Origin: Dermatophagoides farinae
Taxonomy: Eukaryota > Arthropoda > Arachnida > Sarcoptiformes > Pyroglyphidae
DNA length: 64,000 nucleotides
Assembly: GCF_024713945.1 (NCBI RefSeq)
Contig: NC_134677.1
Coordinates: forward strand, 2,731,001-2,795,000
Reading direction: 5' to 3'
Shown: piece after piece, positions 48,201-63,952 of the stretch
How positions within the stretch are numbered: position 1 is the stretch's first letter
Layout: the number at the start of each line of letters is the position of its first letter
Position numbers and translations under genes: made by a program
The notes under the pieces: model-generated
Told to the model about the DNA's origin: nothing
The model's input: the letters and a program-made list of their open reading frames with translations, nothing else
Databases searched by the model: none

Positions 48201-50761
48201 TGAGAAAAAATGAAGAATAAAATTAACTTTAGAATATTTTTTTCGAAAAATATTCCATTCTCCTCATTACGATGGATTTTTGTTGGAAAACTTTTCCAGT
48301 TTTCCATGGCAAATAAACAAGCGAAAAAAAATCGATTTAAAATCCAGACCAATTTTCAATAAAGTTGAAACACAATGAATAAATCTCCCAAATCAGAAAA
48401 AAAACTTTTAAACAACAGAATATATAGATGATTGTTAATTAATCTTATTTAATTAGATATAGATGTTTGGAAAAATTTTCAACTTGTTTGTGTACGGACC
48501 TGATATTATACAAGGGCCACATATATCCGTTTGGCTTTCATCGAATTTTTTTTCCAACCATTTTCCGACAATAATTATGATAATTATATTCATAGATGAT
48601 TAAACAATGAAACAATATGTATAATTAGAGTGGACAATATAGGTCGATGAAAATTTTCATGTTTGACTTGAATTCTCTTTATGCATGAATTGATGTAATT
48701 GTTTTTGAATAATAATAATAACAATAATAATAGAAAACTAGGACTCGCCAAAGGCAAATTGACTGATCTATGTTTTGACCAGTACTACAACGACCCAATT
48801 TCAATGTTTATGTCGAAATTCTGAAATTCTTCCTTATGTTGAACATCTTTATTCATTCAAGTTTTGAATATAATAATGATCATTATTATTATGATGATGA
48901 TAATGATGACGATGAGGAGGTTGAATGAGATGTAAGAAAATAATTAACCTTTATCAAAATACTGAATCTAAAAATCTAAATATTCAAACATGTTTTGTTC
49001 CTGTACACAGGTAATAATATTCTAATCAACGACTTGTTAACGTGGCAAGATATTCATTTTCTGCATTTGATTGCTTACTATCTCTCTCTCTCTCTTTCTT
49101 CTTGATTGTTATCGGGCCATGGAAATTATCATGATGTTATCAAGGACAAATAACAAAATTGAAATAAGAGAAAAAAGGTGTGAGATTAGACAGTCTGATA
49201 ATTTACCGGACAGGAAATTTAAATGATGATGAGAATTGAAAAAAAACGAAGAAAACAAAATGTTGTGGGCGTTATTTATTGTTTACATGGTATTATAATG
49301 ACCATGATAATGGTAATGTTTATTTTGTAATGTTGTTGTTAATATAAAAACTTTTAAAATTTTTCTTGTTTTTGTTTTTATCTACTGACAAATTGGTTTT
49401 TTTTCTTCAATGATAATTTGATTCGAATTTTAAATAGATTCCTACATATTTGCTAAACTTTTTTTTTACTTCTAGCATTTTGTTGTTTTGAGTTTCTGAA
49501 AAGAAGACATGTACTCACTAGATCTGGTAACCCTAATCAAAAATAAATAACAAATACGTGTTTTTCAAATCAAAAATCGAATTTGTTTTCATGATTTGTG
49601 ACATAAAGTTTAAATACGATTATCTTGTCACAATCATAGTTGTGTAAGCTTGGCCATCATCATCATCATTGAATTGACTTTTTTCTTCTTCTTTTTTTCT
49701 GGATGCTGATCAAAGAATGAACGTAATTTTTTTTTTGTTCATTCAGATTCTGGTATAACAATATTTTTTTTTCTATCATCCTCCTACAACTACTTTTTCA
49801 TCATTATCATCATCATCATCATCATATGTGTATCATGTGTGCGTGTAAAAAAAATCCACACAGGGTCTTGTTCTTGTTATTATTTATTATATTATATGAT
49901 AATAATTCACCACATTCATATGTCCAATTTGGAATCGGAATCATCATCATCATCATCATAATATCTGGTTTTTTCTCTCTCTCTCTACTGTACTGTCGCT
50001 ATCCAATGTATATTTTATTATCATTATATTATTATTGAAATATATATAAATATTCAAAGAATAATATTTGCATTGGTATTGGATAGAAAGAATGAGAGAA
50101 AAAAAATTCTATCGACATGCAACATGAGAGAGAGAGATGGAATGAAAAAGAGAAAAAAAATCATGTCCTATTTTCAATACAATTTGGTACATGAAAACCA
50201 GGAGTATAGCTTTGAAATTTTGAACAAAGAATTGAATCGATGTTTTTCTCTGTGTCTGTGTGTGTGTGTGTGTGTGTTTGATATTTATGACGATATTATT
50301 GTATATTGAAATCTAGAATGCAATTTTTTTCCACCAAAATCCTTTTGTTCCTTGGATGTATTATTTGTGTCTGTGTCTGGTTTCAATTCGATTTGGATTT
50401 GGAATTTTTTTTTCTCATACTGAATGTTTTTATTGTTGTTGTTGATGATGGTGATGGTGATAGTGATGGTGTAAGTGTGTTTTTGGCGTTTTCTATATTC
50501 ATTTTTTCCCCATGCTTTGTTTGATTCTGTTTATAATAATATTTCGATTCGTTGAGGAATTTTTTTTTTCAAAATTCAAAGAAGCGAAAAAAAACTTTAT
50601 TTTATTTTTTGTTTTTTTTTATCTGCCAATTTTGTCCTGTGTAGGTTCTTTTGCTGTTTGTTTGTTGCTATACGGTTTTAGTTTTTGGTTTGTTGTCTAT
50701 AGTCAATTTTTTTTATGTATTCAAAAATTTTCTGATTTTTTTCCACTGTTTTATTATACAG

Positions 50762-50823
50762 TTATCTATAGATTTTATCTGGAACAAATAAAGGATTTTC
50801 ATGAACAGAACAAAGAATGTTAG
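50762..50823 (+). CDS. Candidate short terminal exon
   Basis: A long pyrimidine tract ending in ATACAG is followed by two split-codon bases and 19 codons rich in charged and aromatic residues, then TAG. The acceptor is one of the best in the distal region. However, the same bases give a short open - strand frame whose stop is followed by AATAAA, so the strand is uncertain. No partner exon was found. Confidence 0.2.
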
Positions 50824-53800
50824 AAAATTGAATACGATCCATATATGCATATTTTATAGAAAATAAATGAAAGAATAAAAATTATTCCATTTATTCTGGT
50901 ACCCATACAAGAACAAACCATAAACATATGATAATAACATCTGCACCGATGATGATGATGATGACAACAACAACAACAATAACGCAGAAGCCATGGTACC
51001 AAAAGGATCCACTATAGTTTATATTATATAAATTGTTCCAGAATATGCAAGAATAATAATAATTCTATTCCCTTTTGGTTTACAAACACACACACACACA
51101 CACATACACACGAAAACACGAATACCTCAAAAGTCCCGTGGTAAAACTTATTTCATAATAATAATAAAAATAATTGTCATAGTGAATAATAACCAAAGCA
51201 GCAATTGTTCACTTCCAATCCAGCAAAAAAAAAAAATTATACTAACTCAAAACACATCCATTTTCGTCCTTGAGTAAAAAAGAAAATTCTGGTCCTTTTT
51301 TCTGATTAATATTTCCCTCATTGAGTGAACACAAGCATTTTTTTTAGTGTGGCAGATGAAATAAAATGAAATTCAACACAACAACAAAAATCATCTCACA
51401 TGCCTCTCACACACACACACAAACAAAATGATTCATAATTTCTTGTTATTATTTATTTTAGTTTCATAGCAATGCAATAAAAAAAATAACATGCCATGAT
51501 GATGATGATGATGAGGATTGTGACACAAAAAATACACACACGCACACACACACACATTTCCACCAAAATAAATAGATTCCATAGTCTACTGGAAATTATT
51601 GAATCTTTTTTTTGGCAAATCATTTTTTTTCAATTCTTTTCACCACTTTATCAATTCGACCAAATGGAAAAAGAAAAATATTCTCTTCGTTTAAAATGAT
51701 TTTTTCTTTCGCAACCACAACAACAATATTTCACATTAGAATTTTTTTTTATGGATTCTATATATTTACATGAAAATTGGATGAATGAATTAATGCCTGG
51801 GATCATAATAATAATAATAATACATATAAATTACAGATAACATGCAATTTTGAATCTTGTATGGTTTAAAAATTCATATTTGTATGGTTTATAATAGATG
51901 AATGAATGGATAATATAAAACGATCAACAATCAGAAACAGATTTTTCATAAAAAAAAAATTTTTTCCTCGTGTTTGTGGTGTTGGTTATGAATTTTCCTT
52001 CTTTTTTTTGCTGATTTTATGTAGGTATTTTTGTAAATATACTGTATGTACCATAAAAATGATGATGATCATTATGGTTATTATAATGGTGATGATCATC
52101 ATCAGGGTTAAGACGATCAATACGAACATAGTAGTGTGAATTTTTCATTTGAATGATCCAGAAAATGATTTTTTTTCCTCACTTTATTTCTCGTTCCAAA
52201 ATACAGTTCCATTTTATATGAGAAGTGAACTTTTTTTTCCAATGCCAGCTCATACTTACCCTGCGGCCCATTGAATGATGATGAAGACGTTTTTTTTTCT
52301 TTCTCTTTCTTTCGCCATTGATTTCTTCTGTGTGCGAAACATTGATTTCAATATGGATTGACATTTACCCTGTCATAATGTTTGGACAAATGTCATTTTG
52401 AGTTGCTTCATATGAATTGCGTTGTTGTTGTTTGATTCCATTTTCAAATAAAAAATGGTGTTCCAAAATTTTGGTCAAGAGATTGTCACACGCAAAAACG
52501 ATCGATATATATAAACAAGCTACTACCTTTTTTTCTTGATTTTAATTCTTTTTTTTCTCTGTTTTCTGGGCATAATAACAAATTTTTTTTTTCATTCAAA
52601 TCAAAAATACCGTATAGGCCATTACAGAGAGTCTTGGTAGTTTTTCCTTTTGACCACCCGCCTACCACCAAGAGGAAGAAAAAAAATTTGGGTGAATGGA
52701 TGAACGAAATTCAATAGCCGATCGTTTTAAGATTGTTTAGAATAGAAGTGAGAGAAAAGTGTGATTGTATTATGAATAATGATAAGAGGTAAGGCTAAAG
52801 GTAGGTCAAGATATGAATTGTTTGTCATTCATTTGTCGTTCGTGGTTTAGATCTTGAACAATATTATGAATTGCGAAAATAAAGGTCGTTGGACTTTTGA
52901 ATTGTAAAGAAATTTTTTCCTTGAGTTTATAAAATTTCGATTAAACGGGAAATCAATTAAATCAATTTGCTTTTCATGTGAAACCAGTGTCAATTTCTGA
53001 CATAAATTCAGTACATTTGGAGATTTATGAATTATGAGATTGATCATAATTTTCAATTATAATGTCCATATAATAATTATTATGATAACGACAAGAAAAT
53101 GGCAATAATTTCAATCATTCGTGAACGACAATTCTATCAAAATACATTCATTCATCAATCCATTTCAAGTTTTTTTTACGAACAATTAATTGTTTCATTT
53201 TCTTCTAGATTCTTCATTTCATAGTATATTTATATTTATTCCATAACGCATTTGTTGTTGTAAGAAATTCCTGAGTATGTATAGCTCAATATACTATTTT
53301 CATTATATCTATTACAATGTGTTCCTGCGGGCTTTTATCTATTTTTAAGTTGTTTCATATTTTTATTTTTTTTTTTTTTGCTTGGCTTGCTGCAGTTGCT
53401 GCTGTTGTAGCTTTTGTCGACCATAAAGAATTAATTTCATCTTTTTCTTTGCGTTTCTAGATTTTTTTTAAGTGTATGATGATGTATTGCATTGTAAATC
53501 TTTAATATCATTGTAAAGTTCAGAGATTTTTTTTCTGGTTCTTTTGTTTTTCTTTTTTTTCTGGATAGAAAAAATTTCTTACATGCTATTGGTGTTGATG
53601 TGATCCATGTGTGTGTGTGTGTGTGTGTGCTTTGGTGAATCGAAGCGGAAAAATGTTTTTTTTTCTGGATCACTATTTTGCTCGATTGTTTTCGTTTTCT
53701 TGTTGCTTGGTTGTAGTTTCCATTCATTTATGAGATGATTATTAATTAAATCATGAAACAACAATGATTTTGAAATGACAAAAAAAAATTAAATCATCTA

Positions 53801-56800
53801 CAATAAATGGAAAGAATTAAAACGATGTCTTTTTTTCTAGTTGTAAATTGAAAAATCCAAGAAAATGGCGAAAAAAATTACTTTTAACAAAAAAATTTGT
53901 TTTTTCTTTCAACAAAAGTTCGTCAAGAAAAAAAAAATCAATATATGTTTCAACAAAAAAAAATAACACTATGATTCTGATCATATTTTTTTTCATTTTT
54001 GAAATTAAGTTGATAAAATAAAAATTTCGACCGAATTCTGTCTGGTCATGGCCATCATCTTTTTTATCCGTTGATTATTTAACCACACAAACTTGTCAAC
54101 GACAATCTCAATGATCTTCACAAACACTGACATTGATGATGATGATGATCATTTTTTTAAAAAGAATTAACGACTTATGGATCTTTTTCCTTTAGAAACT
54201 ACATTCTAAATGGCATTTTATCACGTCTAAAACATAATGTAGTACACGAAATGAGAAAACAAGTATAAACAAAATAATAAAATTATCTAACTGTTGTTTT
54301 ATGTCATAGGAAAAAATGATATTTTCTAATTTTGTTTTATTATAATTATCTTTCTCACTTTGATACTCTTTCACTTGGAAAAGAAAGTGAGGGAAAAAAA
54401 ATACCATCTAGATAAATGAATGATACAAATTGGATTGAATCATTATTTTGGATGGTTACATATCATTTTTGTCGGTTTTTTTTTCTCTTTACTTTCTCTC
54501 TATGTAACTGTCAACATTATGAGTGATTCGTTTATGTGGAGACATTATTTTTATCAACTTTTTTTGTTGTTGTTATTATTAATGCTCTTTTTACTTGTCA
54601 CAAGTTCAGTATACGATAATTAAAGGCCACCCAATGGAATAAGGGACAATATTTTTTTTTTGTTCTGAATCAATTTCTGACAACACACATTGTGGAGACC
54701 ATAAAGTACGACAAATAAAGGATTGAAAATTTTATTTTTATTCTGAATAGATGAAAAATCAACATTTTTTCAGGTTATGAAAAATACAATACACGCAAAG
54801 TGATTCATGATTTTTTTTTGTTATTTCATGTAAACCCATTTTATGACCTCTTTATTTTTTTGTGGCTATGGTTTTCTTTGCGAGATTTTTTCTTAATGAA
54901 TCGAAATACGATCCCAATTTTTAATTTGATTTTATTTTGTTCTGAACTTTTAAATCCGTCGTTTTTCTTCATTCATCGAATATCGTGATGACCGCTCTAA
55001 TGATGGGGAATTTGTTGATTTGTAATCTGATATTGATCAAAACAATCGACCGACCTACTACAAGAATAAACAACAACAACAACAAAAAGGTGCCGAAACA
55101 AACAAAATGAACCGACAAAATCCATACAATAAATATGATGTAGTTATTGTATCGATGTTTGACTTATATATGCATAAATATTTTGTTGCTGACAACATCC
55201 TACATAAGATACTTATTTTTTTCAACTGGAACAGCCTAAAACACAGAAAAATCAATCAATCAATCCGAGAAAATTTGATAAACAAAGTAATGAAATTGCT
55301 TGATCTCGATATCAAATATGAATTTTCAATTTGAAGACATAAATTTGAGCTTTGTTTAGCTTGATCTATTTGAATTGAGCATCATTGATGATCATGATCA
55401 TATTCGACATGTATAAAAAATGATTTGAGATATGATACAAGCAAAAATTGATAAATTTTCTAAACACACCAAGAAACAAAAATGAATTTAGGACTCTGTA
55501 GGCAAGTGTCGAGTTAATATTGTTATTGTTAATGTTGTTCATTCATGGTATTATCGAGAAAAAAAATTTGTCATTGAAAAAAATTTGATTGATTGATTAG
55601 CTATCATCTTCACACAATTATCATGACGAATTATCATCAATATTTAGACAAATTCATATCTGGTATCTACATTTTTTTTATATTTTAGCATATCAATTGA
55701 AAATCTATCAATTTCTTTTACATCTCTATTGAAAAAAAAATTATTGATTTGATTGAATATTTTCAATTTGATCATAAATTTACTATGTTATGTATTTTTC
55801 ATTGATTACAACAATTTCATCCTGGATATTGTATTCTATATTTACCAATGTCTTTATTACTATTGAAATGAATTGAAATTTAATTCTATCTAGAAAGAAA
55901 TTCGAGCAAAGGATCTGTCTATAGTTTCAAGATTAATATATTGGGCTTCAATTTCCGTAATTTCAATTTTATTCTCTGCTGCTTGTGTGTTTATACCGAA
56001 TGTCAATCATTTGAACCAGATTTATTTGTACAAAATTCAGATCAATGAGAAAAAGTAGCTGTCTGTCTGTTTTGATCCTGTTTACTATTAGCTAATTTGA
56101 TCGTATTTGGATAGTATTGTGTCCGGAAAATAAAAATTTTTGTTACAAATATTCAAAACACTTGATTTTTGATCCATTTAATTTTGTCACCATCATTGTA
56201 GCGGTTGTTGTTTTTGTTGTTGTTGCTTTTATCTAATGCTTTCCTGCTATTTTCTGCTCGTTGATGCTGTTAAAGAAAATAAAACCATGCAATAGAAAAG
56301 GCATACATTTCCGTCTCAAAAAAAAAACAAACTAAAAATAAATATACAAAGTGAATGTGTGGTATAAAAATAATCAATTATCAGATTATCAACCAGACAC
56401 ACACACACACACATACGATACATCCAATATATGAATGAAAGTGTTTGTAATTCAAATATAGTCAAACATTTTGAATGATTAAATGAATGAATAAATTTCT
56501 GCTTTTGTTTGATTGGCATTTACATGGATAAAAGAAAATGAAAAAAACCACAACCACTATAAAACTGTTTTCAATGAATTTTTTTTTTTAGTTTATACAA
56601 AATTCTCATTCAAAGAAACAGAAAATCTAAACCAGACAATTGTCAAAATTGGCAGTTTCAGGAAATACGAATCAATAGAATGAATTGAATAGAATTGAAT
56701 GAAAACATACTAGCATTAACATCGCTGTGTGGATCAATGAACAAAATATAATCACAAAAATGAACTTAAAAATTGAGATGATATCAATTCTGTTGGTAGG

Positions 56801-59800
56801 CGGGGGCGGTGTGGTAGTCGATGATTCAATATTGACAACAGCAACAACAACAACAACAATAATAATCACACGCAATATTTTTTGTTTTGTCGAGTCGAAA
56901 CAAACCAACAACATTTCAATTTTCAATTTCCGTTTTTTTTCTATTTTTTTTTGTCGTGATTTGCTGTTGTTATTCATGACAAAAATTTTGATCAAACAAA
57001 ACATCACAAACGCACACACAATCAAACGTTGAAATGATGATGATGAAAATATCCTGCTAAGAAGAAAAATGATGCAGAAAAAAAATGGAAACAATAACTC
57101 AAAGAGAGAAAAATGGCTCTCTCACAATAACAAAAAAAAAACAGCGAATGGAAAACGAAAAAAAAAATTCAACTCTCAAATGAATCCGGAATCGTTCACA
57201 GAACGGGACTTAAAGCCTTGAAAAAAAGCAAGGTAAAAAAATTTAGCAGCTTTACTTGATTTTCAATGTTTCTGAAACAAACAACAATGAATCTCAAAAA
57301 GAATGGGGAAAGAAACGCACCAACACAAAAGCACACGAAATAATAAATAATACATTTTAAATTAAAATTTATTTGCAATGGATTTTGCAAGAAAAAAAAA
57401 CACACTACTTTGCAAAAAAAGGTGAGTGTAGCAATGGATTCAGTATAAACAACAACGACAACGAAGAATCACTACATTGATCTAAAATAATATTCTTTTC
57501 TTTTCTTTTCTTTTTCACTGCCATAACGGTAATAGTAGCGTGTTCAAGTTTTGAAATTGTTCATTTCGTTCAAACAAAATCTAGTAAGTATTTTATTTGA
57601 ACGTTTCGTTTATTTTCTTTCTTATTTTTTTTTTTTTGGAACAATTTTATTCATTTATTCATTGGATTGTTTCCCCTACTTTTATTTTTCAAGATTTTTG
57701 TTTGATATTAAAGCTTTTTTCCATACAAACAATGAACAAAAATTCTTTAGTTCTTTAGTTTTTTTTTCTTGGTTTAGTTTCGATTCATTCTTTTTCGTTC
57801 TTGAGTTTTTTTTTGGATGAGAATTTTCGTAAACTTTTTTTCCCATATGAAACTTGAAAAAATTGGGTCCTATTCATATGGTTGTCAAAAGTGTGTATGT
57901 GTGTATTGGGATCCAAGAATCAGAATCACAATAAATGAATGAATTCAAGTCTTTGTACTGTTGTATGTACTGTTTGTTTGTATGGCTATGGATAGAGAAA
58001 GAAAAAAAAATTGTAGAATGGATCATTTTCTTCCTGAACAAAAAAAAACAGAATGAAAAAATTTAATGAGTCTATCCTGTTCTGTCATTGTTGTTGGTGT
58101 TTGTTTTTTATTTTTTTTGTTTGTTTATATGGTATGGATTTCGGTCCTATGGAATTTTATATTTAAAAAAAAATCTGTGTCTTCTCTCTTTCTCTTTCTC
58201 TGTGTGTGTGTGTGCTAGCTGTATCAGGGAGCTATTTTTCTATTAAAAAAAAATTCTTGAACAAATGAACAAAATTAAATGGGCTCATATATCAAATATG
58301 AATAGCAAAAAAAATATGAAACACTGATGGACGATTATAATAGATTCCTTTAGGGTTTTTTTTAGGATCTACGATCAAAGAATAATAATAATGAACTCTG
58401 GAATGGAAGGAGAAGAAGAAAATTACAACTAGATTCAGTGTGGTTGATGAATCAGGTCGATTTTCTTTTTTTTCTCTCTCATTGATTATTTATTTCAATT
58501 AATAAAATTGATTATTGAGGTTTCGGTGTCGGCAAAAATTTTTTCTTTTCTTCTTTTTTTGCTTTTCATTTCTGTTGCTTAAACTGATTTCAGTTCTACA
58601 CATACCGAAAAAAAAACATCGACAGCCGTGGATTGGAATTTTTTTTCATTCGTTTTTCAATACTGTAGTAGATATTCTACTTTACTCAATCAATCGCTTT
58701 GTCGTCGTCGTCGCCGTTGCCGTCTTGGTAGATCGATCGGCAAACAACAAAATAGGGTTGACAATTTTAATCAATTTGATAATCAATTTTCAAGGCTTCG
58801 ATGAATGTCGATGGCAACAACGAATTAGTTCGATTTCAACCACCGGTTTTTCTTTCTTTCTTTTTTTTCTGGAACATCTATCCATCCATCTTAACGATCA
58901 AAAGAATCTATCGGTTCTTTCACACAGTGTATTTGTTTTTTGCCTATTGCCTAACTTCAATTTGTTTCCAATCTTGGTAGACAACGACAACTACGACAAC
59001 AATAAATTTGAATCAAATTATCGAATAAAATTTTCCTACTGAAAAAAGATTCCGGTACAAAATTAAGGATACAAATAAAGCAATGAGAAAAAAATTGAAT
59101 CTACACAATGAATTAATCGTAAATGAGAAAAAAAATCCAGAAAAAAGAGGTCATGAAAAATTGAATGCCTAATTTGAAGAATCTAGTTTGACATTCGACT
59201 ATATTCGCTGGAATCAAATGAATCTCTTGAATAAGGATTCTTTTGTTTGGGTTTTGACGTTATCAGTGTGCATTTCATTTCATTTGATACCGAAAAACAA
59301 TTTCATAAATGGTATATAACCCCGGAAAAAGCCTTTGGGCGAAACTTGAAGTTTTTTTCATTTCTAGTTGTCATTGTTTGACATCGATTTTATTTCCTGG
59401 GGTTTCAAGTCGATCATGATATGAATATCAAAGGAAGAAACCATTTAAAAGAGATTTTTGTGCTCACCCTCTGATTGAATATGATCAATGAATGAAGTCT
59501 ATGAACCAGAATATGTATGGTGAAAAAAAAGTTTTTTTTAATCTAATTATTCATTTTCAATTACAGCTAACATAGACTTAAAGGGAAAAATTTTGCTTAG
59601 TGCTCAGTCAAAACAACCGGGAAAATTCTTAAGAAATGAGTTTCATCTCAGAATATTCTCTTTGTGAATCTTATTTAATGTATGGATATTTTTTCAGAAT
59701 TAATTAAATTCAAAACGTATGCATATTTTTTTGCAATGGTTTCACAATCATTTCCATAATTATTTCAAGAATTCTTGAAGAAGAAGCATAAACATTGAAT

Positions 59801-62800
59801 CAATACAAAAAAAGTTGACCTTTTTCCCCTTAGTTTAACAGAGGAAATTCAAATTGTTTCACATCTCAAGCATATAAAATGATAATCGATAAAAAATTTT
59901 TCGCCCATTCAAAAATCAATTAGATCAAAATGAAAAACTTTAATTTTCAATGTGACGATTAGTGTGATTTTTTTTTTTTTTTTTTTTGGTTTCGTTCATT
60001 TATATTGTTTCTGATTTTTTTTTGCTTCATTTCAAACACAGTCATGGATGCTAAATTGATTATTAATTCATTGAGGATGAGACTAATGGTATTCTATTGC
60101 ACAATATTGGACCTTGGATTCATCGTCATCATCATCATTATAACGTCACCATTATATGGATCATAATATAACGGAATGAACCATGATCCATTGATGATGA
60201 TGACGATGATGATGATGAACCATTTATCATCGACAATATAAGCATCGACATATATTCATAATGGTGAAATATTCGAATGAAACAGAAAAAAATTATATGG
60301 AACGTCAAACACCCACACATATACACATATAACGAATATATAAAAATCCATTACTAACGATGCTAATTTGTTGAATTATTATTATTATCGATATATGACA
60401 GTAGCCAGATTTTTTATGGTTTCAAACCCAAAGCAATAGAAAAAAAAATGCATTGTATTCTATGGACAGCAACAAGATAACGCTGATCTGACTACAGGGT
60501 TAATCTAATTATTGCACGATCCATAAGTGGGTGGAATTTTTTTATTTATTTTTATTTTTACCAAATGAACTATGAATCCATATATATGTATACAATTCCT
60601 AGTATAGTCATCTATCTATATATATATATCTGGACAAAAACACAGAACACATGGTAGACTAAACTAGAATTTAGATAGATGACCAAAATGTCATAAATAA
60701 CCATGCAACGATCGACCAGAACAGAACGATTCCATATAAATTTAGCGATGCTCAAATATCTGGCAATACACCATTCAATCAGTAGCATTGTAAAAGAGTA
60801 AAAGAGAAAAAATTCTTTTATTTATTTTTTTTTAAGAGATTCGAATTCTGAATTCAATTTATTTTTCTTTTTTTTCCATTTAATATCCTACACAATTCTT
60901 GGAACATAAATTTACAATGACAATGATTATTGATTGATTTTGAAATAGTTTTCGATATTGAACATTGTAATATATTGAAAACGATTGATTAATTTGATTT
61001 CATTTTCAATCCAATGTGTTCATCATCATCATCATCGTCACCTTTGACAATTTCATTATCATAATAATCATTTTATCTTATTCATTTTCTTATTGGTCAT
61101 TCTTATTTCGTAATAAGCAAAAGTAGCATCTTCTTTTTTTTCTATTCATTTTTTCCAATTATTCGAAATTTTGAATGTATTACATACTTACTATGAATGC
61201 ATAACACTGGAAGTATAACACGGAAAGACAGAGTGAGAGAGAGATAATTTTACTAGTAGCATATCAGTATACTGATGTTGTAGATATCAGGATCGAAGAA
61301 AAAAAAATTTAGGTAGCGGTTATCATCAATGAAGAATATGTGTGTGTGTGAAAACCAAAAAAAAAAAACAAAATCGTCTGCCTCCATTCACACATTGATG
61401 GTTGGTTAAAAATTTCTGTGTCTCGGTTTGAATGAATTCATTCATTTCAGTCGTTGTTAGGCTTGAATCGATGTAAGATCCATGAAAAAAAAAATTGTTT
61501 TATGGATTCTCCAATATATAATTTCAATGTGTTTGTTTGTGTGTGTATATTGTGTGTGGTGGTATGTGCGCGCAGCATTTATTTTGATATTTTTTTTTGT
61601 ATATATACAAAAATCTCTATTTTGCGCACGTTTCTATTGTGTAATATTATTCTCTTGTGTATTAATTACTTATCATCATCATCATTACCACCCCCAAATT
61701 CATCATCATTCATTAAAAGTGTAATAATAATTTCATCAAAAGAAAAAAAAATTAAAGAATTTCTTTATTCTTTGATCCATTCTTTCTCTTGTCCATTGTT
61801 TTTTGTTGTTGTTCTTTGTATTCTGTTTGTTGTGGTGTATGCCAAACAAAACAAAACAAAAATTCACCATTATACTTCCGGAAGAATTTTAGTTTCTGTC
61901 TTTTTTGTTTTTTATTTTCTCGCTTCGGTTAATTCCAAAATTCAATTCCAAAAAAAATGATAATGATAATGACGATAATTCTTCAACACCATAATGAATC
62001 CAGAAATATATGTTAATTATTATTAATTTTTATTATTATCCTTGAAAAAAAAATTAATTAACACCACGACTACCGATTTTTATTATTATTACTGCTACCA
62101 CTAATACTATCATCTGGATCATCACAATTTTTTTTTTGTTTCATTATTGTGTGAAAACAAAAAAAAACAAAATTTATATGACCTGAAATGATAATAGTAA
62201 TAATACACATAAATGAGACGAAAGGTTTGCGTGTTTGATATTTTGTTATGGATCAACCACAAGACCAATAACAACAACAACAAAAACAACAAAAACCCAC
62301 ACACACACACACAGAGAGAACTTCATTGAATTTAGTCCCATATTCATTGAATATTATTTATCATGAACAACTTTTTTTTCATCTGTAAAAGATTTGTCTG
62401 ATAGTCTCATTGATATCGATCATGTCTATGATAATTGAAATAAATAAACTATATATATAAATCGTTTCCGTTTGTTCATTTGATATTTGATTAAATAAAA
62501 ACAAACAAAAAAAATAATACAAAATCAATCTGAAAATAACCATAATAATGAACGTGAAAAGTCCATTTATTAGACATATCGATATGTAATGTGTTTTTTT
62601 CTGGAACAACACAATACATAATTTGTCCATCATATCATTGACAAATAATATTCATTGATCACTTTATATCAGATTTATCAATGACAATATATAGGAAAAA
62701 TGTTTATTAGTATTTCATTTACACACACACTTGTACATCATGTATCCTTAGAGATTTACCACTATATATGATGATGATGTAAATAAGAAATCCAAATTTG

Positions 62801-63952
62801 AATATACCATTCATCCATCCATTAGCACCATTGCATCCGTTATGATGAATATTCCATTATTCATTGCTTTGTTGTTGTTAGTCTATGATAGTTTCAACAA
62901 TAATTTTTTAACACCTTTACATTTACAATCAAACTTGTGAATTCATTCAAGAATTTCATCATCAAATGATCAAATAAAATTTTTTCACCAAAAAAAAAAA
63001 TGAAGATGATGTGATTTTGTTTGTGCCAATTAATTTTGTTGTGTTTGTGGAATAAAAATGTGAAAAATTCGAAATTTCCAAATTCGAACTTTTTTACATT
63101 TTGTGTTTGTGTTCATTTTTTTTCAATGGAAATTTCTTTTTACTTCTCTTTTGTTGCTGTTGTCCAAAATCGATCTCTGCGGCTATTTTGGTGAATTTTT
63201 TTTTCGTGGGTGTTTTTTGTTTTCTGTTACTTTTGTGGGTTATTTGAAATAAATAAATTAATCAGATTCGACACACACACACACACACATACCAGTTCTG
63301 AATCGGATAAATTATTTATTTATCTTAATAAAAATTCTGTGTTTGTGTGTGTATTGTGTAAAACTGTAGCCACCAAATTTGTTTTCTGTGTACGTGGTTA
63401 TTCTATACCTGTGTGTATTTGTGTGTGATATTTAAGGCTAATTAGTTTAATTGGCCACAAATGTAGCTAGCTTGTTTGTGGTGGCTGGCTATCGAATTGG
63501 TCATCATCAAAATCATTATTTTATTTTTGTTGTTGTTTGTATACAAAAAAAAGAAAATTCATATAAAGTATATCAAGTATTGGATTCTGTGTTTGAAGAA
63601 TAAGTGTTAGTTGTATGTAAATGTTTCATGTGATGTGAATTTTTTTTTCTCAATCATTTTCAATGTTCAAAATTTGAAATTACACAAAAAATGCAATTTT
63701 TTTTCCATTTATAAATAGTGGGTGTGTGCACGTGTGTGATTGTATAATGTTCATATCTAATCAATGGTTTCTGGTGTTTTTTGTCATTTGAAATCTTGAT
63801 CCTATTTCCATCTGGTTTTTTCTTCAATACATACATCCTGTATTTGTGTATGTGTGTGTATGTGTGTGTGTCTAGTTGTGTTAAAATTTAAATTCCTTTC
63901 GTCATCTATCCGATTATATTGAGAAAAAATATATAATAATAATCAGATAAAA
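50824..63952. other. AT-rich non-coding stretch
   Basis: Simple repeats and homopolymers dominate. Points of local interest: about 56,740-56,860, where a - strand frame has a Thr/Pro segment and the + strand a Gly/Val segment; 58,594-58,668 after a strong TTTCAG acceptor; and 58,675-58,850, which is less AT-rich and open in several frames on both strands. No recognisable domain, RNA gene or transposon. Confidence 0.6.

Larger units (their letters stand above)
38193..50761. other. AT-rich non-coding stretch
   Basis: It contains long A and T runs, many CA/GT and GAT repeats, GGTT repeats, a 12-base-arm hairpin (39433-39467) and a shorter inverted repeat around 42,508-42,550. Weak coding-like pieces: 38478-38681 (-), 38566-38808 (+, overlapping the previous one on the other strand), and 44451 (+), an ATG followed by a basic frame of about 36 codons. 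No recognisable gene. Confidence 0.6.

Noticed and set aside
56672-57094. - strand open frame of 140 codons with a Thr/Pro segment
   Set aside because: Val and Phe runs come from GTT and T tracts; the + strand is also open across the same bases. Not enough to call a gene.
58515-59042. + strand open frame of 175 codons
   Set aside because: Long homopolymer-coded Phe runs; other frames of the same segment are equally open. No recognisable domain.
61454-61960. + strand open frame of 168 codons
   Set aside because: Built from GT repeats, T runs and ATC repeats; composition fits repeat translation rather than a protein.
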